NCBI GenBank assembly: GCA_018292915.2
Contig: JACVVK020000382.1
Coordinates: 292,501 to 356,500, forward strand
Length of the DNA stretch: 64,000 nucleotides
Reading direction: 5' to 3'
Source of the DNA: Batillaria attramentaria
Taxonomy: Eukaryota > Mollusca > Gastropoda > Batillariidae
The notes beneath the pieces are model-generated. The model did not search any database. It saw nothing but the letters and a program-made list of their open reading frames with translations, and had not been told where the DNA came from. The translations under genes were made by a program, and so were the position numbers. Positions within the stretch are counted from its first letter, which is position 1. Each line of letters begins with the position of its first letter. Positions 52,201-61,903 of this stretch are shown piece after piece.

Positions 52201-55200
52201 AAGAAAAGTAAAAGCAAGAACTCGAATAACCATACTGACACGTCTGAGGCGGAAAACGCACAATCGGAGACACACGAACCTAGCTTTTTTCGTAGGAGCA
52301 GCCGTTCCCAATCTTTGTTGTTGGCAAACAAAGAGACGCCCGCCGCCACATCTTCAGGGATATCCCAAGCATCCTCCGCAGCCTCTGTTACTCACGACTC
52401 GGACACGGACGACACCCAAATTCTAACGACAGATCTAGACGCCGCAGTCGCAGAGCCCGACAGACCGCCGACACAGGCAGAACTGCGGGAAATGTGCAGC
52501 CCCGCCTTCGTGGTGCTAGAGCGCCTGACGGACCGCGACATCTTCTTTCTCAGCAGGAGGTTCCGGGCGGCGAGGGCCAACGCAAGGTCCAGATGTTCAG
52601 CACACTGTCGGCAGCGAACGCTCGGTTACTTGTGTGAGCTCAAACTCATCGATTGTTGCGGTGAGGGGACGAGGAAGAAGAAGAGAAGAGCAGTCCCTAT
52701 TCCTGAGTCGGCGAGTGAGACGAGCAATCAGGGTGCTAGTGGCGCGGACCAGCAGAGTAGTAGCGTCGAAGAGCCTCCCCCTCCCCCTCCTCCTCCTCCT
52801 GCCAAACGTAAGCGGCGGGAGAGAAGCGACAAAGGCAAAACGAGAAATAAGAAGGGATTGAAAGAAGTAACGGACAGTTCGCAGTCTGCCGAATCCAGGG
52901 ACAGATCTGGTACTGTGACGACTGGTACTGTGACGAATTCCTCTAACAGCCTGGTTGGAGGAGAAACGCAACAGAGAACAAAGGCTGACAGCACCGCATC
53001 GCGACTAGCGGCAGAGACGGGAAAGTCCGTGCAGATCATTGGTCCAAACAAGCGCGTGGTCAGGGTCTTCCCGGCACCGCCCTCCTCCTCTGCCACAAAC
53101 ATTGCTCCCAGCAATAAAGTGTTAATGGCCCCCAGAAGTTCGAACTTTGTCCCTATAGCCTCCCTCCCGACTCTGTCTTCAGGCGCCCGCATCGTTGCCG
53201 TCCCGCCCATGGGGGCTCTGGCTCCTCCAGCGACACACCCAGCCCCTCGTGTGATCACCCTTCCCCCGGTCACATCCCCTACCGGCGCCGCGGCTCAACC
53301 CTCCATCCCCCCAGGCGCGCGGATCATCACCATCCCGTCATCCGGGTCAGCTGCTATCCCCCGCATCATCGGCGTTAACACGACTCAGTCGTCCTCCCTC
53401 AAGGACACGACACGTGCGACCTTGCAGCAGGCCTTGTCCCGCGCTTCTGTCACTCAGCTTGTCCGGGGAGCTGCGCCCAAAACTAGTGTCATCATCGCCT
53501 CTCCTCCAGCCTCCGCCTCCTCCTCTACCACGGGAAAGACCACCACGAGCACAGTGATATCTGCCGCCTTGCCACCCAGCGTCACTGCCATTTCGTCTTC
53601 TGCTGCTGCGGTGAGCGTGTCAGGGAGTTCTTCCCTCGCGCCTGGGGCTCTCCCCGCCACTGCCGTCAATGCCGGTGGTCGCCAGTTCTTCATGGTCCAG
53701 ATCGGCAATCGCAACGTTCTTGTACCGATCGCTTCCACAACCGCCGCCTCCACTGTCACCTCTGGCTCCGCTACCCCAGCCATTTCGCTCATCAACACTG
53801 CTGCTGCCACGTCACAAGGCATGACCCTTACCCCGCCTTTGAACATTGCGGGTTCGGCCATCAGAGCGGCGCTCAGCACGTCATGCACAGTCGCCACAAC
53901 GGCCGCGGGCTACATTCCCGGCAGCGTGGCCAAGGTGGTCATGGCCTCCCGGCAAAGAGCCCCCACCGTGTCCAGCCCCTCCACCACCCCCACCAACAGT
54001 CCCACGGCCTCAGCCATCTTGTTTCAGCGCCAGAACGCTAACCGCCCCACTGCCGTTCGTCCTAACCAGGCGTGGGTGGGGCCGCAGTCTGTCAGTGTCG
54101 GCCGGGACAGGGACAACCGGGTGCTGGTCCTGCCCGGCGGTGTCAGGATCTCCACCACCGGCATCGGCGGCCCCAACAGCCAGCGTTTCAGCGTCCTCAC
54201 CACGCGCGGTAGCACCATCATCACGGCCCGCCCCACCACCACCGCCACGTCCCTCCTGAAGATGCAGCCACGCGTTGCGTTGCCGGCCAAACGAGGCCCG
54301 ACACTGACGGAGGAACAACGCCGCGCTAAGAGGGCCAGGCTGGAGAAGAAGTACCCGCTTCCCCCGGGGGTCGTCATCAAGACTGAGCCAGTCACACCGG
54401 GGTACGGAGAGGGCGGACTGACGTCACAAGCCGGGGCAGCGTCAACTTCTGGCTCCACCTACCGCTTGGTGACTAACCCGGACCGCTCTGTGACGGCAGT
54501 GCGGGTCATGACGTCATCTGCTAACCGCACCACCGCCATCACCCCAACCATCTTCAGAGTGTCGCCACCACCTGGCACCGTTTTACTCAGAACAACTACA
54601 ACCACGGCAACCACCACCACCGTCAGCGTCTCGTCATCGACAACGTCTACGCCAACTACATCAGCCACCGCTACAACTGCCACCGCTGTGCCGACGGCGG
54701 CTGAGACAGTGACCAGTACAGGATCATCGTCAGTTGCTGTCTCACAAGCGGACGCTGACGTCATTACGATTGACATGTCACCGACACCGTCGCCTGCCGC
54801 ACGTGAACCTCGTTCCCCGCCTGCAGTTGAAGCGTCGTACACAGAACCTATCGCAGAAACTCTCGCCCCTACGACAGAAACTGTGACCACTGGGTCTGAG
54901 ACTTCCACAGCTACGTCATTGTCGACCAGCGCTGTGGTTTCACAGTCCACAGCATCCCCGGCCCCGTCTCCTGCACCAGTGTCCCGGTCTTCCTCTCCCC
55001 CGGCAGACTCTCCCTCCTCACTACCCACCGTAACTACCGCCACCACCACCACCATCACCTCTGCTCCCTCACCCAGCACTACAACCACCTCCTCCTCCTC
55101 ACCTCTGCCCATCACGACGTCCCGGCTAGCTTCTCTGGGAGCGATGTGGGCGAGGCAGGCTGCAGAGTCGCCCGACTCCCTGCCGCAGATCGACATGAGC

Positions 55201-55449
55201 TCCTTACAGTCGGAGCGCGCCAGACGGCTTCGGGAAGCGCTCGCCAGCCAGATGGAACGGCTAGACAACGCCAGTCGCCAGAGGGCGCTTGAGGCACTGA
55301 CCAGGCGTCTCGGCGGTGGTGAAGGTCAAGGTCAGAATCAGCGTGAAGGTCAAGCTCAAAGTGAAGGTCAAGATCAAAGTGCTGGTCAAAATCAAAGTCA
55401 AGGTGAAACGAGCTCTGTGACAGAAATTGGAGACGCGTCATCATCATGA
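37504..55449 (+). CDS. Large low-complexity nuclear-type protein, function unknown
   Basis: Exons 46042-46285, 47692-48037 and 49847-55449 join in phase with canonical sites; a candidate first exon at 37504-37628 also fits the phase, giving 2105 residues. I do not recognise the family. In order (numbering from the candidate Met): a compact N-terminal block with QVAKLRITPEGGLCLVGD, a Thr/Ala-rich stretch, tandem EGREHPASSD repeats (about 441-477), a 15-Lys run (about 843-859), more Lys-rich and DDE-rich patches, a distinctive Cys/Arg block (about 1117-1187, FVVLERLTDRDIFFLSRRFR then CSAHCRQRTLGYLCELKL), ten prolines, long Ser/Thr/Ala/Pro-rich tracts, a VVIKTEP sumoylation-type site, a predicted helical region (about 1997-2064) and a Gly/Gln-rich tail. 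Basic runs and acidic Ser patches suggest a chromatin or transcription role; this is inference. Confidence 0.75.
39120..39730 (+). mobile_element. PIF/Harbinger-type MITE, copy 1
   Basis: 611 bp with ends AGGCCGTTCTTAACCGGGCG and GCCCGGTTAAGAACGGCCT, each flanked by TTA, the 3-bp target duplication typical of PIF/Harbinger. Internally CpG-rich, with several gaacctagttcgccg segments and YY1-like aaaatggccgcc and ccgccatttt motifs. No transposase ORF. Confidence 0.85.
40058..40107. repeat. Poly-T/poly-G run
   Basis: (TTTA)n, T-rich and then G-rich simple sequence in the first intron of the plus-strand gene. Confidence 0.85.
41010..42088 (-). repeat. TGACCTTGA array, copy II (reversed)
   Basis: Begins ttggctcccatgtgtaaca and ccctccgtcgtctgtctgt (the array's end, reversed) and finishes caagggagccatggaggctt and gcctctctagtta (the array's start). 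About seven units with tgaccttgac(t)caaggtca and cattttctcagaa. Confidence 0.85.
42261..42553 (+). mobile_element. MITE type G, copy 2
   Basis: Ends GGCCCGTATGTAAAAGTCG and CGACTTTTACATAAGGGCC; interior blocks (cccagactaggacaaaag, ataacggcttaggcacc, gtttagttcgaggttagact) match the copy at 2258-2548. Confidence 0.85.
42748..43084 (-). mobile_element. MITE type C copy 2 (reversed)
   Basis: Left end cagtgttcctgatttca, right end cgagtcacagggaacactg, with gcacaaaactcttgaattga inside; the reverse complement of the 34156 family. No target duplication seen. Confidence 0.65.
43882..44189 (+). mobile_element. MITE type C copy 3
   Basis: Starts cagtgttccctgtgattcg, contains tacaagggtccttggaaccc and gagttttgtgcgcacaaata, ends aatcgggagcactg. 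Confidence 0.7.
44499..44769 (-). mobile_element. MITE type T copy 3 (reversed, diverged)
   Basis: ttgacgactccattcggca at the left and gattgacaggagtggagtc at the right; the interior (aaaggggtgactgattttcg, tactgctttcctttcaca) is the reverse complement of the copy at 2583. Confidence 0.7.
45773..46014 (+). mobile_element. SINE family B copy broken by a family C fragment
   Basis: Box B onward (tcgaatcccggctagggcc, gcactggtctttttctcg) is at 45773-45837 and the C-rich 3' tail (aaaaagggcgttaacgccc, cacccacccac) at 45960-46014. Between them is a fragment matching 19333-19440 (gcctgctgccgctaag). The SINE tail ends 27 bases before the next coding exon. Confidence 0.7.
46042..46285 (+). CDS. Plus-strand gene, exon with QVAKLRITPEGG
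   Basis: 244 nt, acceptor gttgcag, donor gtatgg, phase 2 to 0. Encodes SNQVAKLRITPEGGLCLVGD, a Gln run (eight Q, K, two Q), and a compact block FFATRAPDGKSWNLLMAPTS ending AAGQRFQ. The first in-frame ATG is at 46220. Confidence 0.8.
46381..46996 (-). mobile_element. PIF/Harbinger-type MITE, copy 2
   Basis: 616 bp, the reverse complement of the copy at 39120, flanked by TTA at 46378-46380 and 46997-46999. Internal order matches (caatcagagcgcaggatcgg and tggccgccttcg on the minus strand). Lies in the intron after exon 46042-46285. Confidence 0.85.
47008..47099. repeat. (TACTG)n / (TGCTG)n microsatellite
   Basis: About 13 copies of tactg pass into five copies of tgctg, starting about 10 bp past PIF-type copy 2. 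Confidence 0.93.
47100..47543 (-). repeat. TGACCTTGA array, copy III (truncated)
   Basis: Reversed, with diverged units (cctcgacccaaggtcatta, tttattcaaggtcaaggtcc) and the terminal ggtgcttctgcctctctagtt. Confidence 0.75.
47692..48037 (+). CDS. Plus-strand gene, Thr/Ala-rich exon
   Basis: 346 nt, acceptor gtatag, donor gtgatc, phase 0 to 1. Encodes VAGNLPGGVMTIGGPGAGG, then mostly Thr, Ala and Ser, ending TPTREFFKG. Confidence 0.8.
48061..48110. repeat. (CT)n microsatellite
   Basis: Pure CT, about 50 bp, between the exon 48037 donor and a SINE B copy. Confidence 0.95.
48118..48285 (+). mobile_element. SINE family B copy, best preserved
   Basis: Head gccggggtggtcgaatggta (box A), gtgagttcgatcccggc (box B), body aaatatttgtgctggctttt, end gtggaaaaggacgttaaacc and CCCAC repeats. 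The C-rich tail runs into (CT)n at 48284-48395. Confidence 0.88.
48284..48395. repeat. (CT)n with CCCT interruptions
   Basis: About 110 bp of CT simple sequence. Confidence 0.93.
48496..48547 (+). mobile_element. SINE family B 3' fragment
   Basis: Only ttatgtggtggaaaaggacg, ttaaactcccaaaca and the CCCAC tail are present. Confidence 0.7.
48756..49754. mobile_element. Tc1/mariner (pogo-like) non-autonomous element, 999 bp
   Basis: Ends cagtaaactccgtttatagc and gctataagtggagcatactg are inverted repeats (CAGTA..CTCC..TTATAGCGGCC), flanked by TA. Internal blocks repeat tatccgatg and ccggtata-type text near both ends. It contains a SINE B 3' fragment (48960-49018), (CT)n, (CG)n and (CA)n runs. 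It ends 92 bp before the terminal coding exon. Confidence 0.75.
49199..49278. repeat. (CACG)n/(CA)n microsatellite
   Basis: cacg tetramers pass into pure CA inside the pogo-like element. Confidence 0.93.
49847..55449 (+). CDS. Plus-strand gene, 5.6-kb terminal exon
   Basis: Acceptor cttgtacag; 5603 nt with a single open frame ending TGA at 55447-55449. Starts GGSSRSHRIRPVNPFEVKRP. The open frame extends upstream of the acceptor to 49756, but that part falls at the end of a transposon and is intronic. The frame is open over 5.6 kb despite extreme bias, which is strong evidence that it is coding. Confidence 0.92.
50453..50563 (+). repeat. In-frame 39-bp tandem repeat
   Basis: About three units of tcagacgaggggagagaaca followed by cccggcatct, giving DEGREHPASS repeats; the fourth has diverged (EEGREQ). 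The length is a multiple of three, so copy-number change would preserve frame. Confidence 0.85.
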
Positions 55450-56110
55450 TCATGGCGCAGTGTCGAGATAATGGGCATGAGGCGCGTCTTGCTAAACAGA
55501 ACGCTCATCTGCTGGTGATAGCTTTCGCTCCCTTCGAGCTGCGGGTGTGCAGACATAGTGCTTTTTGAGGTTTCACACCGTGATCCTTTAGAACGTGCCG
55601 GTGTCTGACGATGGACAAGGACAGTAGTGTTCGGAGATTACGAACTACGATACACGATTTGTCATTGGCGTACATCGGAAAATACTCGCAAAAAAATGAG
55701 ACGACTGTAAATCCACCTGTTTACTGTGTAACGTCATTGTGAGGAAAAGACAAATTGTGAAAGTGAAGAAGTAACGTTACAGAACAGAATAGACTCCCAC
55801 CGTGTTCAAACCGACCAGAAAACTGGTTCCACACTACCTGACGAATTTACTTGTACTAGTCTGCGGTGTGACAAGGAACACGGATTGCACAAGAATCAAA
55901 AGAGCTGCTGCTTCCCGTATGTAATCTTCATCAGTCGTTCGCCAAAGAGACTGCATAGTTTGTCGGTCTAAATTTTGGACACGTAAACACAAGTCATTTT
56001 TGATTTGTATTCTGTTGAGTATTATTTCGCGTTAAAGTAAAGTAGGGATTCACGGATCAAGGACAAAAATGGCTTGTGCAAACTGACAAAACCAAAGTGC
56101 TCCCCTCCCT

Positions 56111-56183
<73 letters not shown>

Positions 56184-56184
56184 C

Positions 56185-56216
<32 letters not shown>

Positions 56217-56508
56217 TCATTCACACTATCTAGCCAATTGTCCTATATATACTGACTTTTATCTTTCCTTTGTGGTAACTCTTCTTTTTGGCAACTGACA
56301 ACGCCGTACGTTAGCAAGAAAGTTGCACGTACACTTGCCACATTCTGAAGGAATATTTTTCCAATGACTGGGTGTAGCATCCGCGTTCGATTCGCGATTT
56401 GTTTTAAAAAAATGTTTTTAGTTAAGCGCTGCGCGACTGGCTTGCTGTATGGCCTGTGTGAAGTTTGTCAAAAGTTAAGGATTGAATGTTTGCCGTCAGA
56501 TCTGATTT

Positions 56509-56558
<50 letters not shown>

Positions 56559-57610
56559 CGTTTGTGTGCGTGCGTGTGTGTGATTGTGTCTTTGTGTGTC
56601 CGTGGAAAGATGGAGAGAGAGTGCACGTGTCCAGTGTATGAACTGATACGTTATTCTATAACTTACAGATCCGTAAAGTGAACCCGCCCCTCCCCCATAT
56701 CTGTTCTGTTTATTCAAGGGACGACTTTTCAGTGTTACGTTCCTGGCTATCATCTTACGTAACTGTGTACTTTAGTTACAATTTTGTAAAAGAGGTGGTT
56801 GTGTTAGAAAACAAATGATGGGCATTTATAACTGTCTTGCAGGCAAGCAGTCCTTGATTTTATTAGTCTTTCTTTGTTAGTTTATTAGACTAATTAAAGC
56901 GTGCGGTTTGTGAAACGTTTTCTTTGTGGTAGCGTATCTTTCTATGTGATAGGTGTGGACTTCGTGAGGAGGACTTCACTGAGCAGATGAGACATGTAAA
57001 TTTGGCTCACACGGCAGAGGCCGCGAGCGTCTAGCCCTAACGTGCCCAGTTTACATGTAAATGGGTTACGCCGCGAAGTCCCGACTATCTCTTGTTTCGT
57101 CGTGACTTGCCTACGATAATCATGATTCAGTTCATCAACACCACTGTTTACATAACGACGCCAAAATACTGCTTCCCCGTTAACTTTCGTCATCGACATC
57201 GTTATATTTTGAATGTTTATGTCATTGTGATTGTGTGTTTCTACAACTTGTTTTACGCAGCATGTCACGTCTGTTGGGGGTGTTTTGTTTTTTTTTAATG
57301 TTAATAGACACTTTTGTTTAGCATTCTGTCAGGCTGCGCAAACTGTTGTAGTCGTGTCCTTAGGGCCGTAGAACGTTGCTACATTTCGACTGTGTAAGCA
57401 TTGTCGATGATTGTAATTTCCATGCTTTTTTTCTTTCTTTTTCTTTAACTCATCGTAATCATATCTGTTTTTCTGTGTCGAACACAGTCTGATGATGTTT
57501 ACGCAACTTAGCCTGAGGACCGTTTTGTGTGGAGCTGAGAGGATGACAGTGGCAGTTGTTGTTTTTTTGTGTTTATGGGCATACGTTTAAATAAATACAT
57601 ATTAAAACAT
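55450..57610 (+). other. Probable 3' UTR of the plus-strand gene
   Basis: Follows the stop at 55449 without any repeat-family insertion, unlike the surrounding introns. Contains (CT)n at 56112-56215 and (TG)n at about 56512-56554, and ends near an AATAAA. Extent is inferred. Confidence 0.5.
57590..57595 (+). terminator. Candidate polyadenylation signal of the plus-strand gene
   Basis: AATAAA within cgtttaaataaatacat, the first canonical signal I see after the stop codon, giving a 3' UTR of about 2.1 kb. Confidence 0.5.
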
Positions 57611-57810
57611 CACATAATTTCAGTCTTGACGCTCTCGGAGCGTGTGTTTGAACGACTGTTTGTTGTGGACAGTGACAAGTGCCTGCTGTGTTGCATTGCG
57701 TCGCGTTGTGTTGTACTGGGGTGCGGAATGGTAAGTGTATCATTGCAAGCTTCGATCTGCATTGTAATGTTGTCTCCATAGTAATGGAAACGACATGATA
57801 AGACGGGCTG

Positions 57811-58042
57811 GTTTTTCTCCGTTCAAAGCCAACTTCTCATTCAACAACTCGCATTCTCCGCACAGACGTGATGCAAGTGTAACTCTGAGAATGGCGTCAT
57901 TGTTGCTGGCGGGCAGGGTGCCCCTGAACGTTCTCCTCCGCTGAAGTGAGTGCCGTATGTGTGTGTGCGGTGTGCCCAGGCCTGTTTCTCCAAAAATACT
58001 TCAACCGAATGGATTCAAAATTGGGGCCTCCGAATTAATGTC
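57811..58042 (+). repeat. Dispersed repeat P, copy 1
   Basis: Matches 61651-61903: ttcaaagccaacttctcatt/ttcaaaggcaagttttg, gcattctccgca, tggcgggcagggtgccc, tgaacg-ctcctccgct, caggcctgtttctcc and gaatggattcaaaattgggg blocks in the same order. Class unknown. Confidence 0.7.
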
Positions 58043-58214
58043 TCTTCACCTCTGACTTAATCTTCCGCAGAAATCGATAGAACTAGAAGTATATTGGTTG
58101 TACTGAGGGGTGCACATATTCCAGGACGTGCTAGAAATTTGCATATTCGTCTGTCGTTGATCCACCTTCTCTAACCACTCGGCCAGACTTGTTTTCCTGC
58201 AAGTTTTCTCTGGT

Positions 58215-58455
58215 GAAAGCCGTTTGTTTGGGTTTTTTGTGTTTGTTTGTTTTTGTTTTTTTGTCGGCGAGTTCACGTTCTTGTTGTTTTGTTTGTTTTT
58301 TGTTGTAGTCGTTCAGTTTGGTTGTTGTTTTTTGTAGTCTTTTGTTTTGTTTTGTCGCGGTTGTCTGTTGTGTTGTGTTGTGTGGTGTGGGTGGTGTTGT
58401 GTTGTGTTGTTGCGTTTTGTTTTGTTTGTTGGCGGTTTGTTTTGTTTTGTTTTCC
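58215..58455. repeat. TTTTG/TTGTG-rich simple sequence
   Basis: About 240 bp of G/T-rich sequence made of ttttg, gttt and ttgtg words. Confidence 0.85.
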
Positions 58456-58594
58456 TTTTGAGGACCGTTCAGCCGCGCTAGAGATGGATTTTGGAGCACG
58501 CACACACACACGCCCGCGCGCACACACACGCACACACATACAGCATCACCAAGTACGTCATACATAAGTCATAACCAGAAGAAGTTTGCTTTCG

Positions 58595-58600
58595 TTTAAT
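58595..58600 (-). terminator. Candidate ATTAAA polyadenylation signal
   Basis: TTTAAT on the plus strand reads ATTAAA on the minus strand, about 100 nt past the stop of the candidate exon at 58698-58817. Confidence 0.35.
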
Positions 58601-58697
58601 TTTGTTTTCTGAAGCACAGAAAGACATGGACAAAAGACGCAGGGCGAAATGAACTTTTCCACTTCATGGCACTAGCGTCGAGGATCCCGTGAAGTGG

Positions 58698-58817
58698 TTA
58701 GATGTTCACCATGGGACTGTTTCTGATCGCAGTCTGGTACGGGCCGCCCAACACAGCGTCAGACTCCAGCTTCACTCTGTCCAACACGTAGTCAACAACC
58801 GTTTCGAATACCCACAC
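58698..58817 (-). CDS. Candidate terminal exon of an unrecognised minus-strand gene
   Basis: A good acceptor (tttgttctctgacag) is followed by a 39-codon frame ending TAA at 58700-58698. It reads VWVFETVVDYVLDRVKLESD then AVLGGPYQTAIRNSPMVNI. The composition is protein-like, the splice site is strong and an ATTAAA follows at about 100 nt. I do not recognise the protein. The exon starts in phase 0, so it cannot join the 62649 candidate directly. Confidence 0.4.
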   Translation of the reverse strand: MWVFETVVDYVLDRVKLESDAVLGGPYQTAIRNSPMVNI

Positions 58818-59095
58818 CTGTCAGAGAACAAAGCACACAGAGTCATCTCAAATATTTATTCATCCCGTTTTTATATACCCAAGCCAGACAGGTCAAAGGG
58901 TAGAGTCCAGACGAAGAGCACTCACTGGCCCTCCAGGTTGGGGGTTGGGACTGGGCTAACAACCCGATCCCTTACAAACGAGCCTGTTACAGAAACTACA
59001 ACAAGAACTGAAAACGGCATGGTCGAGGAAGAGTCCTCTCAAGTAGAGCTCATGACGCGCGCTGGTGAGAGCCTTCTGGAAGCACGGACGCTGAA

Positions 59096-59206
59096 GTGAA
59101 GGCAGCCGGAATGACATGGGCCGAGCTGAAGAGGCTCTCCCAAAACCGTGTCCGTTGGAGGAGTGCTGTTGTGGCCCTTTGCTCCCGAGCGGAGCCAGAG
59201 GCATAA
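59096..59206 (+). pseudogene. LINE reverse-transcriptase-ORF tail, remnant
   Basis: The frame VKAAGMTWAELKRLSQNR then VRWRSAVVALCSRAEPEA ends in TAA. The W..L..L..(D/N)R..WR..V..LC pattern is that of the extreme C-terminus of non-LTR retrotransposon ORF2. Upstream frames are broken by stops, so this is a dead 5'-truncated copy. Confidence 0.5.
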
Positions 59207-59794
59207 GTCAAGTCCGTTTTTATATCCAGCTTACCCTGTTGATTGTAGTGTGCATGTAGTGTTTTGGTATTATACTCTGGATGTTGGTACTGGATGGATG
59301 GATGGATGTATACAGCGATGTCGTTTGGGGTCGGATCTCGGCTAAAAGCCGATTTTTAAAAAAAATATTTTATTTATTTATTTATTTATTTATTTTTTTT
59401 TGGAAAAAGCCGATAATCTGTCTGTCATGTCGGCTGGCCGAGCCGAAGTTTTCACGAATGAATCGGCTCGATTATGTCCGTTTTGATTCCTGTGCTGGCT
59501 GGACTAATTTCCAAGAAAACGCAACTTTCGGTGAGGATATGTATCTACAGAACATCTTTAATTCATGGAGGTGGAGGGAGCACGTAACAGTAGGGAATCT
59601 AGTCGAAAAACTTGTGAAACTGCTTCGGCAGAGAGAGCCGAAACTTTCAGGGGTGTTTCGGCTAAATCGCCGAAGAAAACATATCCTGGCAACATCACTG
59701 ATTATGTACATACGTACATATGTATGCTTTCTCTGTATTTATTTAACTGATTATTCATCTATAATTCATATTTTTTTAAAAGTCTTTCTTTATT

Positions 59795-59872
59795 TATGTA
59801 CTTGGAAAGCGCCTAGAGCTCTTCCGAAATTAGGCGCTACACAAATTTCCGTTGTTATTATTATTATTTGTA
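59795..59872 (+). mobile_element. SINE/LINE 3' tail with (ATT)n
   Basis: gaaagcgcctagagctcttc, gaaattaggcgctacacaaa and an (ATT)n run form the conserved tail found on many metazoan SINEs and LINEs. A (TTTA)n/poly-T run lies at 59368-59400 upstream. Confidence 0.55.
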
Positions 59873-60024
59873 ATAAGTCAGTTTGGGGTAGGCTGAATCA
59901 CCTTTTTTTGTCTCACAACAGTCTGCTATTTAGTTTGTGTCGTTTCTCTATCATGAACTCTGAAGCCCTGTTCTCGTAAAAACGGTCGCTGTTGATGATT
60001 TTCTGTTTTGGGGGCTAAGTTCAA

Positions 60025-60056
<32 letters not shown>
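60025..60056. repeat. Poly-C tract, 32 bp
   Basis: Uninterrupted C run. Confidence 0.95.
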
Positions 60057-60060
<4 letters not shown>

Positions 60061-60692
60061 GGTAGTATTTCGACACTTACACCCGACCCACCATGTGCGC
60101 CATCAAGGATACAAAGTCAGAAATATCGCCCGCCCTTCCATTCCCAGTACCAGGTAAAGCAGACACCACAAAATTTGTCACTTCCGGCAACACTGGCCTA
60201 GGGAAGCCTGTGACCAGCTCTTAGTTATGCAGCTCTTGTTCTGTGGTCCATTCACCTGAGTAGGGTCGAATCCTAGCTGGGGCCAGGTAGTTTGTCTTTG
60301 CCATCACCCGTGCCTCTTCAAAGCCCACGCAAAACACGCTGCCGGCTTACCTGAAATCTTCTGATCACTCAAGAACCACTTCAAGCCACTGACTATCACG
60401 CAATCTGCAGCGGTCTCGAGCCTATCGGGGCAGGCCCACGGCTTGTGTAATCACTAGTCAGTGGTTTGATGTGGCTCTCCCTGGTGGACAGTGGCTTGTT
60501 CTTTTTAACAAGTCTTATCGTACAGTGGGCGAGGGGAAGTAGGGGTAGGGGGGGGGGGGTCAGGCTCGAGATGTTACGAGATACGTTGTGTACAAGGACG
60601 TTAAACTCCTAAACACCCACAACACCCACTCACCTGAGTAGGGAACTCCGTGGTGAGATGGAAAAGTTGTAGAAGAGTGAACATGTGGGAAG

Positions 60693-60696
<4 letters not shown>

Positions 60697-60776
<80 letters not shown>
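60697..60776. repeat. (TG)n microsatellite
   Basis: About 80 bp of pure TG. Confidence 0.95.
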
Positions 60777-60777
<1 letters not shown>

Positions 60778-60877
60778 CAACCATGTGTGAATACCTATCT
60801 TATGTACTGAATAAAATAGTAGTACAACAGATAGTTTCTAGGCCTGTAGAATGTAACTTTTATTGTGATAATCATGG

Positions 60878-60881
<4 letters not shown>

Positions 60882-60961
<80 letters not shown>
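60882..60961. repeat. (CA)n microsatellite
   Basis: About 80 bp of pure CA, 105 bp after the (TG)n tract, so the pair could form a long stem. Confidence 0.95.
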
Positions 60962-60964
<3 letters not shown>

Positions 60965-60992
60965 CGGATAGGTGTAGTCAGTTTCGGGGGGA

Positions 60993-61157
60993 GCCGAGTT
61001 GGCCGAATGGTACAGCGTAGGACTTCTAATTCTCGGGTCGTGAGTTCGTATCCCGGCTGGGGCCAAACATTTGTGCTGGCTTTTTCATCGTTGCCCCGTC
61101 TTTGATATCACCCGTACGTGGTGGAAAAGGACGTTAAACACCCAAATACCCACCCTC
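60993..61157 (+). mobile_element. SINE family B copy
   Basis: Head gccgagttggccgaatggta, box B gtgagttcgtatcccggc, body acatttgtgctggctttttc, end gtggaaaaggacgttaaaca and CCCAAATACCCACCC. Confidence 0.88.
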
Positions 61158-61650
61158 GTCAACTTCGGCAGCTTTACGTATAGAAGTGTATTGCAGAGAG
61201 GGGAGAGCAAAACGCAATCGTCAGCACTCAAGCATCTGTCACACAGCTGTACAGAGTATGAAAAGCCTCAAACGCAGATAAGTGGAATTTCATGAATGTG
61301 TATGGGTTATAAACTTGAAAGAATCTAAAATCAACTGAGTGGTATACGCACGTGAAATACATGTTATCGTGAAATGATCATGGAATCGCAAGAGACTTAA
61401 AAAAAAAAGTGAGAGATGCGCACTTGAAATACAATGTTCGAATATACTTTATGAGTAATAAACTTAAAAGCCTTTAAAACCATTAAAGTGGTATACGCAC
61501 GTGAAATACATTTTTGGTGGAATAACTGGAGAGATTTCAAAAACAGATTAGCGGGATCTACTCACCTAAAGTGTATGAATATGTATGAGCGCAGAGCTGG
61601 AGAGAAGTGGCCTGTCTAACAGACTAACACCCCTTTTTGTGTTGTTTCCA

Positions 61651-61903
61651 TAAATTTCCACGTTCAAAGGCAAGTTTTGTGGCACAAACGCAGGTCGCTT
61701 GCATTCTCCGCAAGTCTGACAATGGCAACATTGTAACTGGCGGGCATGGTGCTCCTGAACGCACTTCTCCGCTGCATTGAGTGCTGTCTGTGTGTATGTG
61801 TGTTCGTCGGTGTGTGTGGATGTGCGGATGTGTGTGTGATTTGTGTCCAGGCCTGTTTCTCCGGAGATACTCAGCCGAATGGCTTCAAATTTGGGGTCTC
61901 CAT
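61651..61903 (+). repeat. Dispersed repeat P, copy 2
   Basis: Homologous to 57811-58042. It carries a (TGTG)-rich expansion at about 61788-61840 between ctgcattgagtgctgtc and caggcctgtttctcc, where copy 1 has a shorter TG run. Confidence 0.7.

Noticed and set aside
54459..55268. 269-codon minus-strand ORF
   Set aside because: Shadow of the biased Ser/Thr/Ala coding sequence on the plus strand; no domain or splice context.
59281..59979. 232-codon plus-strand ORF
   Set aside because: Crosses (TTTA)n, repeated gccgaaac-type segments and a retroposon tail; the composition is not protein-like.
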